DNA of 64,000 nucleotides from Collybia mongolica. Its lineage: Eukaryota > Basidiomycota > Agaricomycetes > Agaricales > Clitocybaceae. How positions within the stretch are numbered: position 1 is the stretch's first letter; the number at the start of each line of letters is the position of its first letter. The notes under the pieces are model-generated. The model searched no databases, was not told the origin of the DNA, and worked only from the letters and a program-made list of their open reading frames with translations. The DNA is taken from contig JAAXNY010000016.1 in NCBI GenBank assembly GCA_013420905.1, positions 1,178,001-1,242,000 of the forward strand, read 5' to 3'. The translations under genes were made by a program, and so were the position numbers. Below are positions 1 through 11,582 of the stretch, piece after piece.

Positions 1-2
1 CG

Positions 3-35
<33 letters not shown>

Positions 36-53
36 TTGTTGTTGTTGTTGTCG
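1..53. repeat. (GTT)n microsatellite
   Basis: An almost pure GTT trinucleotide tract opens the window, broken once by a short T run. It continues beyond the window edge to the left. No surrounding gene frame could be established. Confidence 0.9.
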
Positions 54-297
54 TCATCCTCCAGGTGCGTCGGGGCACCCTGGGCGTTGGCGGCCGTGTC
101 ATTCTTGTCTCCGGATCCTGAAGCGGGAGGGGACACGCTGCGCGGTGAGCGCGTAAGTGAACAGTAGTGTGGGACTCACCCCGCTTTGCCCCTCGGGGCA
201 CCCTTTCCTCGTCGTCACCTCGTTCCGCGTCCGGTTCTACCCTTCGCCCCACATCGCCTTGTGCATCGTTATGGTGCCGTTGATTGGCGTTCGGTGC

Positions 298-355
298 ATT
301 GGCGTTGGCGTTGGCGGTGTGGGTGTGTTGGCGTTGGCGTTGGCGTTGGCGGTTT
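298..355. repeat. GGCGTT minisatellite
   Basis: Six-base units of the type GGCGTT occur about eight times with a TGTGGG interruption in the middle. The short reading frames across this stretch translate to low-complexity Gly-Val-Gly and are repeat artefacts. Confidence 0.8.
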
Positions 356-789
356 GGTTGATGTGGTTGAAGAGAACCAACGAAGACGTGGCAACGGTAA
401 TGTGACCGTTGCACGTGCCTCGTAATCATGTGACCTGAGTCTGTTGACTTGAGGCCAGTGAGCCGGCAGCTAGAAATGCCCGCCTTGCCCAACGGTTATG
501 AACGCCAAACATATTACGTAATGTTCGCGCCTGTACGTGTTCGAACCTAGTCGGATGCAAGTTTTTCACCGCCGTTATGTTATGTTATTCAAATAGTATA
601 TATAATTTGTGTAAATAATATTTATATTACTAATCTGATTAGTAATCGACTGGCCGCGCGGACTCTGCGAGCTGTCCGTCCGTGCTAGTCCGCATGTCCG
701 CGTAAAATTGCGCAGATTGATGCAGACTCGGCGCGGACACGGATTCTTGTCTGGCTGACGGTCCTGCCAAATGAGTCCGCACGGGTTAT
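356..789. other. Intergenic, AT-rich, no gene seen
   Basis: No supported gene was found. It contains a 21-bp perfect palindrome at 626-646 (arms ATTACTAATC and GATTAGTAAT around a central T) inside an AT-rich patch. A GC-rich stretch from about 650 runs up to the decayed transposase. Confidence 0.5.
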
Positions 790-2738
790 GTGGCTTAGTG
801 TAAAGACCTCCCCACTTGCAACAATGGCATCCTTATGTTTGTGAAACTCCTTCAGTGCCTCTTCGATCTTAATTAATCCCTTGTCTGAGATTTCAGGTGC
901 CTGTGCCAAGTAGCGAAAATCCATTAATGCTCGAATTGCAATGAAAAAACGTTTTGGGACAGCGCCTGCAATTACACCAACAGTATAACGCTGGAGATCT
1001 CGATGTTCACGTCCTGTAACTTGCTTGAGGGCCAAGACACCCTCTTGAAAATGACGGTATGCTGTGTGAGGGTGTAATACTGAAAGTCAAAAGTCAATCT
1101 TGCGGCTTCCAACAGCATGAATGCACCACTTCATATCATGGTCCCAGAACATTCTATGCCAGTGATGAAGTGGCTCAGGTGTGAGGAATTCTGATGGTTC
1201 TGCCATTGGCCAGTCTTGCCAAAATGGTCGATGGACACCACCAAGGCGAAAGCGTTCTAAAGCAGTCGAAGCATATGTTTCGAGATCCCAGGGATCTGCT
1301 ACTTCCTCTAGTGCATGCAATTGAGCAATGGTTGTTGAAGCCATGCGTGGTTCATGTTGAAAAGAGTCACCAAAATGTTTGTATGTTGCCATTGTGATGG
1401 ACAATGTCATCCCAGCCACTCCAGACAGGGATGCAGATTCTGGAGTGTCTACAATGTAAGCAGCAAGGCCTGTGTAGACATATCGTTGATTCCCAAGTGG
1501 ATCAGACATCATCGTTCCAATGCAAGCAGCAATTTTCAATGGCTGAAGAACAAAGTCAAGGCATTCATGAATTAGATGGGCTTCAAGAATACCACGGATT
1601 TTGCTTTTTCTGTGAAGAAATTTTGGGACAGGAAGGAGGGCAAGAAGAACAAAGCCGCGATTAGATGATTTCATGCGAAACTTCATATCAATATTCGCAA
1701 GGCTCAACAGAAGGGGGTGAGCCATTCGGCCACCAGTCATTGCTGTTAGGTTGGTTTTGTCTGATGAAAGAACTGTGCCAAGAAGCGTACCACCTGGAGA
1801 AATTTTTGCCTAAAATTACATTCACAATTGTACGGGAAGTGACATGTAGTGTACGTACCTGCATTGACCATGCAGCATCACCCGTCATCCACTCCGTATA
1901 GGTACATATTGCCTTTGTTGCTGAGTCAAATATTTGCATTGGGGTGAATGAAATGTGGTCGTTGAGCACGGGGTTGTGAAGGAGTGATTGGATGCACTCC
2001 AACGGATCACGGTAGAATAGCTTGATTGGTTTTTTTGTTGGAATATTTGTCGTCCAGTGTTTGCATTTCCACTCCAGTGCACTGGGAAGCATTTCAGCAT
2101 GTCCACAAAGCTCTTTTGCTGTTCTGAATGAAAGGCCAGAATTTCTAATCTGAAAAGGTATAGGCAGGGTTACTCCTACAAGCAAAGGAAGCTGAAGGAC
2201 TTACGAGATGGAGGGAAAGAAATTTATCAATTGCAGCCATGCTCAGGTTTGACTGGAGAAGGTATGATGTGAGCTCCCACTCATCTTGAGAGGCAAATGG
2301 ATAATATATGTTATGAGCCTGCTCCTGTGCAAAATTGTCCTTGTCAAACTGGTCCAAAAAGGTTCGACCAGTACCAAAAATCTCCCCAGCACCTTGAAAG
2401 GTTTCGACGAAAAATTTGGGCTCATCTGAGTCATCCACATCCATACCACCAGATCCTCCTATATCCTTGGAAGTAGTACTGAATGCGATGTCGTTGTCAT
2501 GCAGATGCAAGGTCTCAGAGTTTGGTGTTGCAGAAGTTCTGGCCCGTTTGCGGTGGCGGTAATGCTCAAGATCATCAGAGAGAGATCTGATTTGTTCTTT
2601 ATAGCCAAAGCAGGACCCCCTTGGTTGGTTTGTGTGTGCCAGAACAGCACATTTGTCCTTGAAACGGCAGCAGCATTGCAGACATCGAGGCATGGGTGGT
2701 GTATACTGTGGGAAAATGGACTTGGTTTTTGTGCACAC
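790..2738 (-). pseudogene. Plavaka-type transposase (CACTA superfamily), decayed
   Basis: The translation on the minus strand matches from memory the large agaricomycete Plavaka transposase family. It opens with a C2HC-like zinc finger (CLQCCC...HTNQPRGSC), then the FASQDEWEL and MAAIDKFL block. Next come SFRTAKEL, KPIKLFYRDPLECIQSLL, EPLHHWHRMFWDHDMKWC and KQVTGREHRD...GVIAGAVPKRF. Two introns are readable: 2150-2204 (donor GTAAGT, acceptor TTTTCAG) and 1810-1858 (GTACGT...TTTTAG). The frame then meets a TGA at about 1085-1087, where the family has a sense codon, and coding similarity continues without a shift on the other side. Homology ends abruptly after about residue 560, around 800, so the C-terminus is lost. 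The family normally mobilises DNA through terminal inverted repeats. I could not find a convincing pair, so this copy is probably immobile. Confidence 0.75.
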
Positions 2739-3824
2739 ACTAATTTGTTTACTAGCACAAACTGTATGATATCTACCAACACCACGGCATCTCTAACCAA
2801 GTCCTAAAGACCACACACACACCCCCCCCCCCCAATTCAGCCGTGTTTCCCCTCTAGAAGATGTATAGTGACAGCACAGAGTTGATTGATTCAGTGAGTG
2901 ACATTTCGCCACATCTCATACATGTATTTTCATGTTACCTTCACAGTTCAAATTTTCTGATGTTATAAGCACTGCCCATGAAGCAAAACACACACTCAAG
3001 TTGGTTAACGATGAACGCCTTCTCTGGATGGATGCTGTCAAAGCTGCTATTGTGGATTTCATGAAGCTCTCCAAGATTATCACCATGCACAGCAGCAGCT
3101 TGCATTGGCTGATCGACGTGTAGGAAGGGCCAGGTGGACTATCAGAAAATGTGGTTTCGGGGATATTTGAGAACCGTGTGGCATGCATAAGCCTCATTTG
3201 ATTCACCATGATGGGTGTGAGTTTTTATCATTACCTTTCATAAATTATCTCAATAAATCTACTTTAGCTCAATACATTATCAAGACACAAAGGGGTTCCA
3301 TTGGCATCATCCTCGATTGAATAAGATAGTTGTTTGACCTATTATTTAGTTGTGAAAATAAAATTGGGTTCCTACAGTCGCAGCCTTCAAAGATAGCAGA
3401 GTAACATGGAACAGTTGTCCATGATAAAGGCTATGTTCCAGCTTTGGGAAATATGAGTAACTGCCTTTCAAATTGACCGAGCTTATCCACCATGGTATTG
3501 ATAACATCCTTGAACTGCACCATGACGATGCCCTCCCTGGACGCAACCATGATCTTCTGGCTCAGGGCAACAGAGCTGTTGGAGATCAGTTTATGAAGGA
3601 AAATCTCCTTGTTAGATTAGATGTCTGCAATAAATGTCAGCCTGATCTCAGATGGTTGAGTATGAACAAGGGCATACTGATCTCATCCTGGAATTCAAAC
3701 CTTTCTGTCGCCATTTTGCTATGGTTCTGCACCTCTTTGTGAATACTGAGCTTCAAGTTTTGAGGGGCAGAAATCTTCAGAATCAACAATTCCTTAACAA
3801 ACGTGGGCCAGCAAAGCCACACCG
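2739..3824. other. Intergenic with possible exon remnant
   Basis: It starts with a (CA)n/poly-C tract near 2812-2833. A frame on the plus strand at about 2932-3180 reads like coding sequence (an amphipathic stretch with LLWMDAVKAAIVDFMKL) but has an internal stop and no recognisable family. The rest looks non-coding. Confidence 0.3.
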
Positions 3825-3866
3825 GCGAGCACAACACTAAAGCTTACCTCTGGGGCTCATTAGTGC
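3825..3866. repeat. Duplicate of ATPase exon-intron junction (copy 1)
   Basis: These 42 bases match 5262-5303 with about five differences. Both copies encode the end of an ATPase exon (TNEP-x-R) followed by a GTAAG donor and the first part of the intron, on the minus strand. The 5262 copy is in proper context within the ATPase. This one is displaced to the other end of the pseudogene. Confidence 0.7.
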
Positions 3867-6330
3867 ACAATTGGACAGAAGTGTGGAGTAACAAGTACCT
3901 TATTGTCTTCTGGTGGTGAGTGAGCAAGCACCTGGAGCCGGGGCACAATTTCCACCATCTCGGACTGGGTAAGCTTCCTGAACACAGGGCCTTCCATGAT
4001 AATGCCGCCAGGTGTAAAGATGCCGCACTGCATGGCAATCGACCGCGCGGTAAGCACATTGTCTCCGGTACACATCTTGACAGTGACACCAGCTTTGTGG
4101 CATTTTGCAACCGCCTCACATACACCTTCGTGAAGTGGGTCTTCAATCCTGGTGATTCCGATCAGCGTGAGGTCTTGAGCAAGAGAATCATAGGGGACCT
4201 GTTGATAGAATAATTAACAATGTCATCCTTTGTTAAACATGAAAAACTGACTTCTTCATTCTCATCAAGCTTGACGCCACGAGGCAGCCATGATTCGAGA
4301 TCCTGATAGCACAGGGCAATTGTCCAGAGAGTCTGGTTGGCATAGAAAATGAAAGTTTGGGTGATGTTGTCCTCAGCCAGTTCATCGATGTCCTGTGTCG
4401 TCGTCCGAAAAATAGGGCTTCTCGCCCTTTGGTGCGCTCGCCACAACATGGGTCCTGCACTTCTTTGACAAGATCTCACTAGCACCTTTCAAGTAAAGAC
4501 GTTAACATTTCCCATCCTTTTTCTTTACAATGACACCCAAAGCCTTACGTTCGCTTGAGAACGGCACCATCTACACCATTGCCGCCGCGTCCCTTGTCTC
4601 CTTGAAATTGCTCCAGCCAAGTTCTTGTGCAAACTTGAGCAGCGCGGTCTCGGTCTTGCTTCCAACGAAGACAACCTGTTGCATTTCGGGGTCGACATCC
4701 TCGAACGCCATAGAATTGACGGCGATTGCCTCGTTGAACAGCTCACGGAGAGCAGGAGAGAGAATGGTGTTGAGCTGGCCCTGGTCAATAGAAAAATCCT
4801 CATGATGCTTACGCTCCCGTGCGAGAACAGGTGAGGGGTTTTTGTCCGCGTTTGTGCGCTTGGCGTTGTCCTCGAGGTGTCGCACCAATTTTGCGTGAAT
4901 GCCGACGGAACCAGCAACGACAGTCACAACGTTTTGTGTGGGAGTTCCTGTTTTATCCGTACAAATCACCGAAGCGTTGGCCATAGTTTCGCAAGAACCG
5001 AGGATGTGGACAAGGAGCTTTTCGTATGTCATGCGTTTTGTTGCGAAGGCCAGGGCAAGAGTCACCGCCAGAGGAAGACCTGGGAGCACGCAAAATAGTC
5101 AGTATGTAAGAGGGGTCGGGGGTAGATGTGAGCCGACCTTCCGGGACGGCAACGACAATTAGAGTGACAGCTATAATCAATGTATTGACAAAAGTTATTC
5201 CTTTTTCACTCGGTGTTCTGAATTAAAATCAAAACAAGTGCATGGGTCAGTAACCACAGTAGCGAGCACAACATTAAAACTTACCTCAGAGGTTCATTAG
5301 TGCCTGGAGTGCCTTCGCTGAGTTTATCTTCGAAAAAGTAACCTAGGTCTCGAGCTGTCAACCATGCAGTGAGCTGGGAAACAAAAACTGATCGAGCCTC
5401 TGAATCGTCTTCTTTCAGTTCATCAGGATTGTAAGCTTCCTCGGTAGGAGCCTCATATATTGGGGCTTCCTAAATAAACATGAGTTATACCCGTTAGTTG
5501 CTGTGCCACGCCGTAAGTTATTTAGGGGCCTACCTTGACATCGATAACCCTCTCCTGTCCGTCTCTGATGACCTTGACACCCTGCTCCTCTTTCTTGTCA
5601 TTAAGAGATTTGAACTGCCTCTCCTTTTGCCAATCATTGAGGGACCCAACTATCACGACGATTGCCACCGCTACCATGATTGCAGCACCTTCAACCCAAT
5701 CAACAAGGGCCTTGCCCGGGGGCGCGGTGTCCCAAAATCTTGGAACAGGCCGAGAGCGAGCAAGATCACGGCGGCGATAGAGAGGAGGACGAGGACTTTG
5801 TCCTTTAGCGCCATCCACATGAGCTGTAGGAGGGATTTCGACGTGCAGGTAGGAAGAATGTTCGAGCCGTATATTTTTCTGCGAATGTCTAAGGTGGCAG
5901 CATATGTGGGGCCATCGGAACGTAGGATTGGTGCATCGGGTGTAGATAAAATTATCACTGGGACAGGCATTTGAGGTGAATCCTGCTTCTTGGGAAATGT
6001 GTTATTGTTAGGAGAAGCCCCCTCACCAGCGTCCTTTCTCTTATCCTTCTTCTTCTCTGCCTTCTCCTCTGCGGGCTATGTCACAATCTCGGGCCAGCTC
6101 AGCCTTGACGTTTTGGCTCGTAGGAGTAGGTGATGGTGGGGCATCTAGTGAGGTTCGAGGTTGTGTCAAAGGATGGCCGGGGGACAGTAGACTGCTGCCT
6201 GAGTCGGAGTCATGTTCATCAATGTCCTGAACATTATTCATATTGTCTGCAATGCGATACAATAGAGGGTATAGGAACTGTGAGTCCCTCCTGTATTTGA
6301 AGGGGGTTGTATGTGTGAGTGCCAGCAAAT
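3867..6330 (-). pseudogene. P-type Ca2+-ATPase (PMC1-like), broken and truncated
   Basis: Fragments of a P2B calcium pump lie in order on the minus strand. They are an acidic N-terminus (to about 6330), the M1 region (TYAATLDIRRKIYGSNILP, ALKDKVLVLLSIAAVI), M2 (DWVEGAAIMVAVAIVV), M4 (TLIVVAVPEGLPLAVTLALA) and the phosphorylation site DKTGT at 4943-4957. Nucleotide-domain pieces follow (FVGSKTETALLKFA, MVPFSSERKALGV, KGASEIL), then MCTGDNVLTARSIA. Lesions include a frameshift near 5720-5735, TAG before MVPFSS, TAA inside the GK(W)R segment near 4505 and a frameshift near 4400. DKTGTLT reads DKTGTPT. The hinge GDGTNDGPAL and all C-terminal membrane helices are missing. Between M2 and M4 the frame at 5340-5480 encodes unrelated-looking sequence (FVSQLTAWLTARDLGYFF) in place of the actuator domain. 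Introns such as 4199-4251 remain recognisable. Pumps of this family load the vacuole with Ca2+; this copy cannot. Confidence 0.85.
5262..5303. repeat. Duplicate of ATPase exon-intron junction (copy 2)
   Basis: This is the partner of 3825-3866. It sits upstream of the M4 exon (minus strand), where the family has a GTxNPxR-TPSxKG junction, so this is probably the original position. Confidence 0.7.
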
Positions 6331-7880
6331 GGTTTGGTAGGTGACAGTGGGGCGTCTATCGAGTTTGATATAGTGTCGAAGGATGACTAGGGGTTGTGAA
6401 GGCATTACTCTCTGAATGATACTTTCCGATGTCCATAAATTGGATGTTACTTTAGGTTGATGAAGAGATTTCGGCTCTTGGTAACGCAACACATGCACCT
6501 GATTAGTGATTGGCAGCTATTGATTGACTATGTACGTGTCCACAATGCCTTTCACCGCAACTAACCAACCAGTTAACCAAGACATTAACATCCTGTCCCC
6601 ACCTTTTCCTCACCCAACTCACCTGTTCAATCTGGACATGATGTTCCTCACCCGTACTTTCTTCCTGCACACAAGAAAAGAGTTGTCTGAGTGAGTCCGA
6701 AAGCAAGTCATCTTATTGTCATTCCTTTGGGCGAACGAGGTCTTACTTGCAGGTAAGTCAGTCGAGATTTCAGCCAAACTACCCTTATAATATTGTTCAC
6801 CACTCATTCAATCCGGTTGGCAATTACTTCATTGTCATTACCACTTTCCTCTTCACCTCCCACACTCGGATTGCCCTCCACCTCACTGCCAACATGCCTA
6901 CCACCTACTGGTCTACTACATAGACTGACTTCAAGTACCCCACCTGTGTATCGGGTGTAGGTGGCCTGGAGTGTTGCCATCCAAACAATCTGAAATCAAT
7001 GCCAAACTAAATATGAACCAAATTGCTATTCACATCGCATGCTGAGTCCCTAGAGCTCGACTTTGATGAGTAAGCACATTTATTCTTTGCTCACCCTCCA
7101 CATTATTATAATCCCATCCTAGTGAGTCCCTGTATTACGAGGTTCATGCCACTGTCTCAAGTATGAATGATCTATCGATGCCTGCAAATAATTTTGAATG
7201 TAAGTTCCATTCTTTTGTTTGATAGCAGCTACTAATACATGCGCATAGGTTGTACTTGGGTATTTTCTCTGCGATAGCCATTTCTGTATCAAATCAGCTC
7301 TTCTACATGCAATGTATGCTCATATCCTTTCTATAAACGATCACAGTCATCTAACCTCCGACCTAGATTCACTTGTCTCTGTCATCGCAACTTAGACTGT
7401 GTCATCGCCAACAAGCAAAGGTTCTGAGAAGATCTCACCTCGAGCAGGTTATCCAGTGCACAGGTGGAGTCAGTGGCACTATCTTCACGGCCCAGGACCC
7501 AGACATGACCCCCGCCCACTTGAGCCCCCACCAGGAACCCTGCCCCACGCGACGTGTAAACCTGTGCTGCACTGAAACCAGAATGAGGTGGATGGTGAGG
7601 CAATTCAGAGATTATATGGGTACGTTGGATATTAGGCTTAATTTTGTAGAAATCTTATCCCTCAAACAATGTACTAGAAAAATTGTACCATTTTTCTCTT
7701 CCTTCATTCTAGGAACCCGATTCTCCAGGGTGGCTGGATACTATTTTACTTCCCTGGTTCTCACATGATGACTCAAATAAAATCACCTAGCCACGTCAAA
7801 CCAAACCTGTTTTAAACATTTTCCCCCCTTCATTTGCTTACCGTAACCTTTCCTAGACTTTTCTGATATTCCTGACTGCA
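6331..7880. other. No confident gene; possible exon fragments
   Basis: Several GT...AG intron-like pairs occur on the plus strand (for example around 7069-7132 and 7201-7249) with short open stretches between them, and an open frame runs 7373-7768. None resembles a family I know. The upstream part has the low CpG of decayed sequence. It may be the 5' region of the next gene or an unrelated relic. Confidence 0.3.
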
Positions 7881-10640
7881 ATGCCACCAAAGAAGCGCGC
7901 ATTAACAAATGATGAAGGCGACCCTCCAAGGCCGGCAAAGTCATTAAGGGCTCATGATGGTGATGTGCCAAATGCGGGTATGTCTCCATCTAGGACATTT
8001 GATTTTCATTATAACCATGGCCCTCACCTCATGTTATATATTCAGGTTCAAGGATTCTGACTCAAAAAGATATAGAAAGTATGATTAGTTTAGCTCTCAT
8101 GTTTTTCAGATATAAATGATTTTTTTCCAGCCATTAAGAAGCGGCCCCAACGTTCAAACCAAGGCCAAGGCGGGGTCGGTTACCAGCTCGCACAGCTTGA
8201 GAAAAAACTTCGGCCTGACCTTGATGGAACAAGACAGTTGAAAACAGCAGTTGTCATTCCCAATGGAGTTCCCATGAATGACATGGCACCACAGGAACAT
8301 CCCAGACAGGTTAAAAAATGCTCGGCCCCAGTCCAAGTAAGCACAATCTTTAAGCCTTGATCAATCTTGACAAATTTTCTCCAGAAGGTCCCAACTCCAG
8401 TACACAAGAAAGATCCTCCCTTAGGACATGGTGCACCGAAACCATCACAGCAAAAAATCATAGCACATGGTACAGTTTTCGGCTTTCATAAAACAAACTC
8501 ATCAGAGCACAAAAAGCCACCGACTATCAGGGCTGGCCCATCACAAACTAACCAAAGAGTCACAGTAACCCATGCGTTGAAAACAAGAAAAGATCAAGGA
8601 TCGATGCCCCTACCACCAGCGAAAGCGAGGATCACCGATTGTGCCCTGACCCACAAGCCTGTCAAGCCGAAACTGGTTCTGCAAGATATTGCCCCCGATT
8701 CCAAACCTGAGCGTACTCGCAACAATAACAAAAGCCATGATAAAGACTTGGACTACAACGAGAGTGACCAAGAGGATGTGGATATGGGGGGTGGTACTCG
8801 TAGGCTGTTGGAAATTGAGGATGAAGACACTGACAAAGCTGATGCCAATGAAGCTGATGCCAGTGATGATGAATATGAAGATGAGGGTGAAAGTGATGAA
8901 GATGATGAAGATGAAGGTGGCGGCGACAGTGGGGTGGAGGACAACAAAAGTAAAGATGAAGAACACATAGGCTCCAAACTAAACCCCAAAGACCTCGCAG
9001 AGATGGCACTCGATCCTTTCGGCAATGAGCTTGAAGACAATTTTATTGATATTGATAATAATCGTGATCTCATCCCAGGTTTGAAGTATACCCGAATAAG
9101 TAAAAATCCAGTGCTAAAAAAAATCATAGATCCCATGATTATTGACAAAAATTCACCAGACGAAGATGAACGAGTTGCTACAAATGCACTAAATGGGAGA
9201 TTTGAGGGTAGTGGTAGAGGTATGGTCTTCGTTGGCTCATTTTAATCTTGACATTCACTGCATAGCACTTAAGAGGATGAAGAAGCTCCGTATTCTGTCC
9301 TTGCTGCCCATCACAGAACCAATCGTAGGGTTTGTGCCCCCAATAGCGAGCGCTTGACCCAAGCTCGCCATCGGCAGTCAGAATCGTCAACCAAGGCACG
9401 TACTGTGACCAAACAGGTACCTCCCACCAGACCCCACCATATGAGTGCAGATAAGACCACTGACAATAATGATGCTGACAACGAATCCGAGGCCCGAGCT
9501 GGTGACATCGACGAACCACTGCAAAAGCAACATGCAAACCACAGTACACAAGATTCAAAGACACTTCCCACACAGATGCAATATTATAAAGACAGTGCTG
9601 CATGGACAGATATCCTCGAAAATGCCAAGAACGAGTACCACCTCTATATACACACACAGGATCCCTTTCCAGAACATACCAAAGCTACTCTTCAACGTGC
9701 TGGGGACTGTGTCCTTGAAATGATGGCTGCATACGAAGACGACCCATGTAATACAGAGCTACTTGATGACAGTAATGACCCTCAAATCCATTGAATGGTA
9801 TTCTCTAGACTAACTTACCCATGTATAGGTTACTATGATCTTCGTTCAATGTCAATTTTGGTATGTTATACTAGACCTGAATTATTAGGCTTATATTCAC
9901 ATGTTACACTAGATTTTCAAAGATGGTGCATCATATCGAGGGCAGCTGAAGACTCTCTGCCGTCTCCTCACAGCCCTTCACTATTCCAAGGAGCTCCAGC
10001 CTGATTGCCCTAACCAAGAAGACTACTCCGAAACAGTGAAGAGAAATGCTGAGCGTTTATGCAAAAAAGGGTTCTTTTTGCAAGGTGATCTTGATGAAAG
10101 GGTTTGAGACTTTTCTGCGACTTTTGATTGCTCCCGACACCTTGAACTTTAGGGTAAAACTTCCAATTTTGGGAACCCACTCATTGCGACGGTCTGTCAA
10201 GCATTTTATTATAGCAAAAAGAAATCTTGCTTGAGTCACATCTTCCCAAAGGATTTCGTCACACTGCCCAAAAAGAGTTTGGCAATGGTGTGCACCTGTG
10301 TAGGTCCAATCCTGCAATATCTTCGTCCAAACCAAAAATGAAATTTTCAGATTGCCAACTGCATTGATGAATATGCCAACGGAACACAGACAACACTGAA
10401 ATTTCATGGTGATGGATATGCAGAAATACACGAAGCAATCATGGATCTTATTAGTCGTCTTGAGGAGAATCATTATCATGGTGCAAAGTTTGATGAAATG
10501 CTAAAGGAAGTTGGCAGGGTTGGAAGGCAAGTGCTCATATATTCTTGGTACTCAAACCCACTCATGTCTATTCCAGGATGCAATCGAAGAAAGGGAAGCC
10601 GACCCCAGATGACATGAATCTTGACATCATTCTTGACTAG
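7881..10640 (+). CDS. DUF6532-family protein, multi-exon
   Basis: The start ATG at 7881 opens a basic N-terminus (MPPKKRALT). Readable introns join the frame: 7978-8045, about 8082-8131, about 8339-8385, about 9222-9271, 9772-9828 (branch-like GACTAAC), 9861-9912, 10102-10152 and 10300-10350. The middle third is highly acidic (runs of D/E around 8820-8960). The C-terminal half matches the agaricomycete DUF6532 domain: ILENAKNEYHLYIHTQDPFP, YRGQLKTLCRLL, FGNPLIATVCQAFYYSKK and, across the last intron, the LAMVCTC-IANCIDEYANGT block. After a final intron near 10530-10575 the reading frame closes at 10612 or, in another phase, at 10640. All in-frame stops fall inside introns, so it appears intact. 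Function is unknown. Basic and acidic tracts suggest a nuclear protein, which is inference. Confidence 0.75.
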
Positions 10641-11582
10641 TAACCCATCCTTAATCTATCATATGCTTCCTGTCTGCCACTTTCAAACCACATAAATTTA
10701 CAGCTTATATTTATGCTTATACCCATGTTAATGAATAAATATATTGCCACCTCATTTCGAGAACCTGTGTGATCCCCCAATGTCGAACAATCCTCACTGG
10801 AATCCATTGCGTTACCCAGAACAATACAGCAGATAGGCATGACTGGAAAGCTCTCCAGGGAATTCCCCTGTCCTGTGCAGTAATGCATAGTGAAAATGAT
10901 AGCTTACACAGTGATCCACAGAAGACCTGTGTCACCATGCAGAGCTGCCGCTATAGGGACGTGTACTGTGGACTCTGTGGTACTGTAGGTCTCTGCACAG
11001 TGCCATCACACCAGGCGGCAGACCAATCAGGATTTGCTGATGTAGACATATTAGTTTTGCATTTGTTTTTATAACGGACTCATGTATGATTTACTATTAC
11101 TATAGGAGTTATATTATTTGTGTATTTATACGAGCAATTATGTACATTATTTCACTACCTCAATTCACTCTTTTATTCTCGCTTTTTCCTTCCCTTGCTG
11201 CTAAGTTCAACACCATTGCCCTATAAAAATGGCCTGATTGGGTGTGTTTATGCCTCTTGTGTCATATACAGTATTCTTTTAGTTCATATCCAGCTTGTGA
11301 AATTGTCAATGTTCAGATATATACCAAAATCCTGCATTTTTTCACTTTGTAATCCTCTGAAGGCTGTGAAAATATATTGTTCTCTGAAACCTTTGTAGTA
11401 CAACATGTCTTGTAACATATAAAGCCAGAATAAAGTTCTTGAGGACTGTATTGTTTGATATGGTTGAACATGAGTACATTGAAATTTGGGTGTGACAAAT
11501 GGACATGTTTAACTCCGCCCCATCAACACCCTTTCCTGTCAAGCGATTTGACATGTTGCCATCAAAAATTGAGCGGTTGCCA
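10641..11582. other. Intergenic, AT-rich, no gene seen
   Basis: Only short random reading frames occur. CpG becomes rare from here on, marking entry into the repeat-rich compartment. No RNA gene was recognised. Confidence 0.5.

Noticed and set aside
157..425. Two overlapping 80-codon frames at the left end
   Set aside because: They run across the GGCGTT minisatellite, have biased Val/Gly/Trp composition and no family resemblance.
3473..3840. Plus-strand frames next to the ATPase pseudogene
   Set aside because: No recognisable domain, no convincing splice structure, and they overlap minus-strand relic sequence.
8610..9148. Long minus-strand frames inside the DUF6532 gene
   Set aside because: They are antisense shadows of the GAT/GAA-rich acidic stretch, reading as Ser/Phe/His low complexity.
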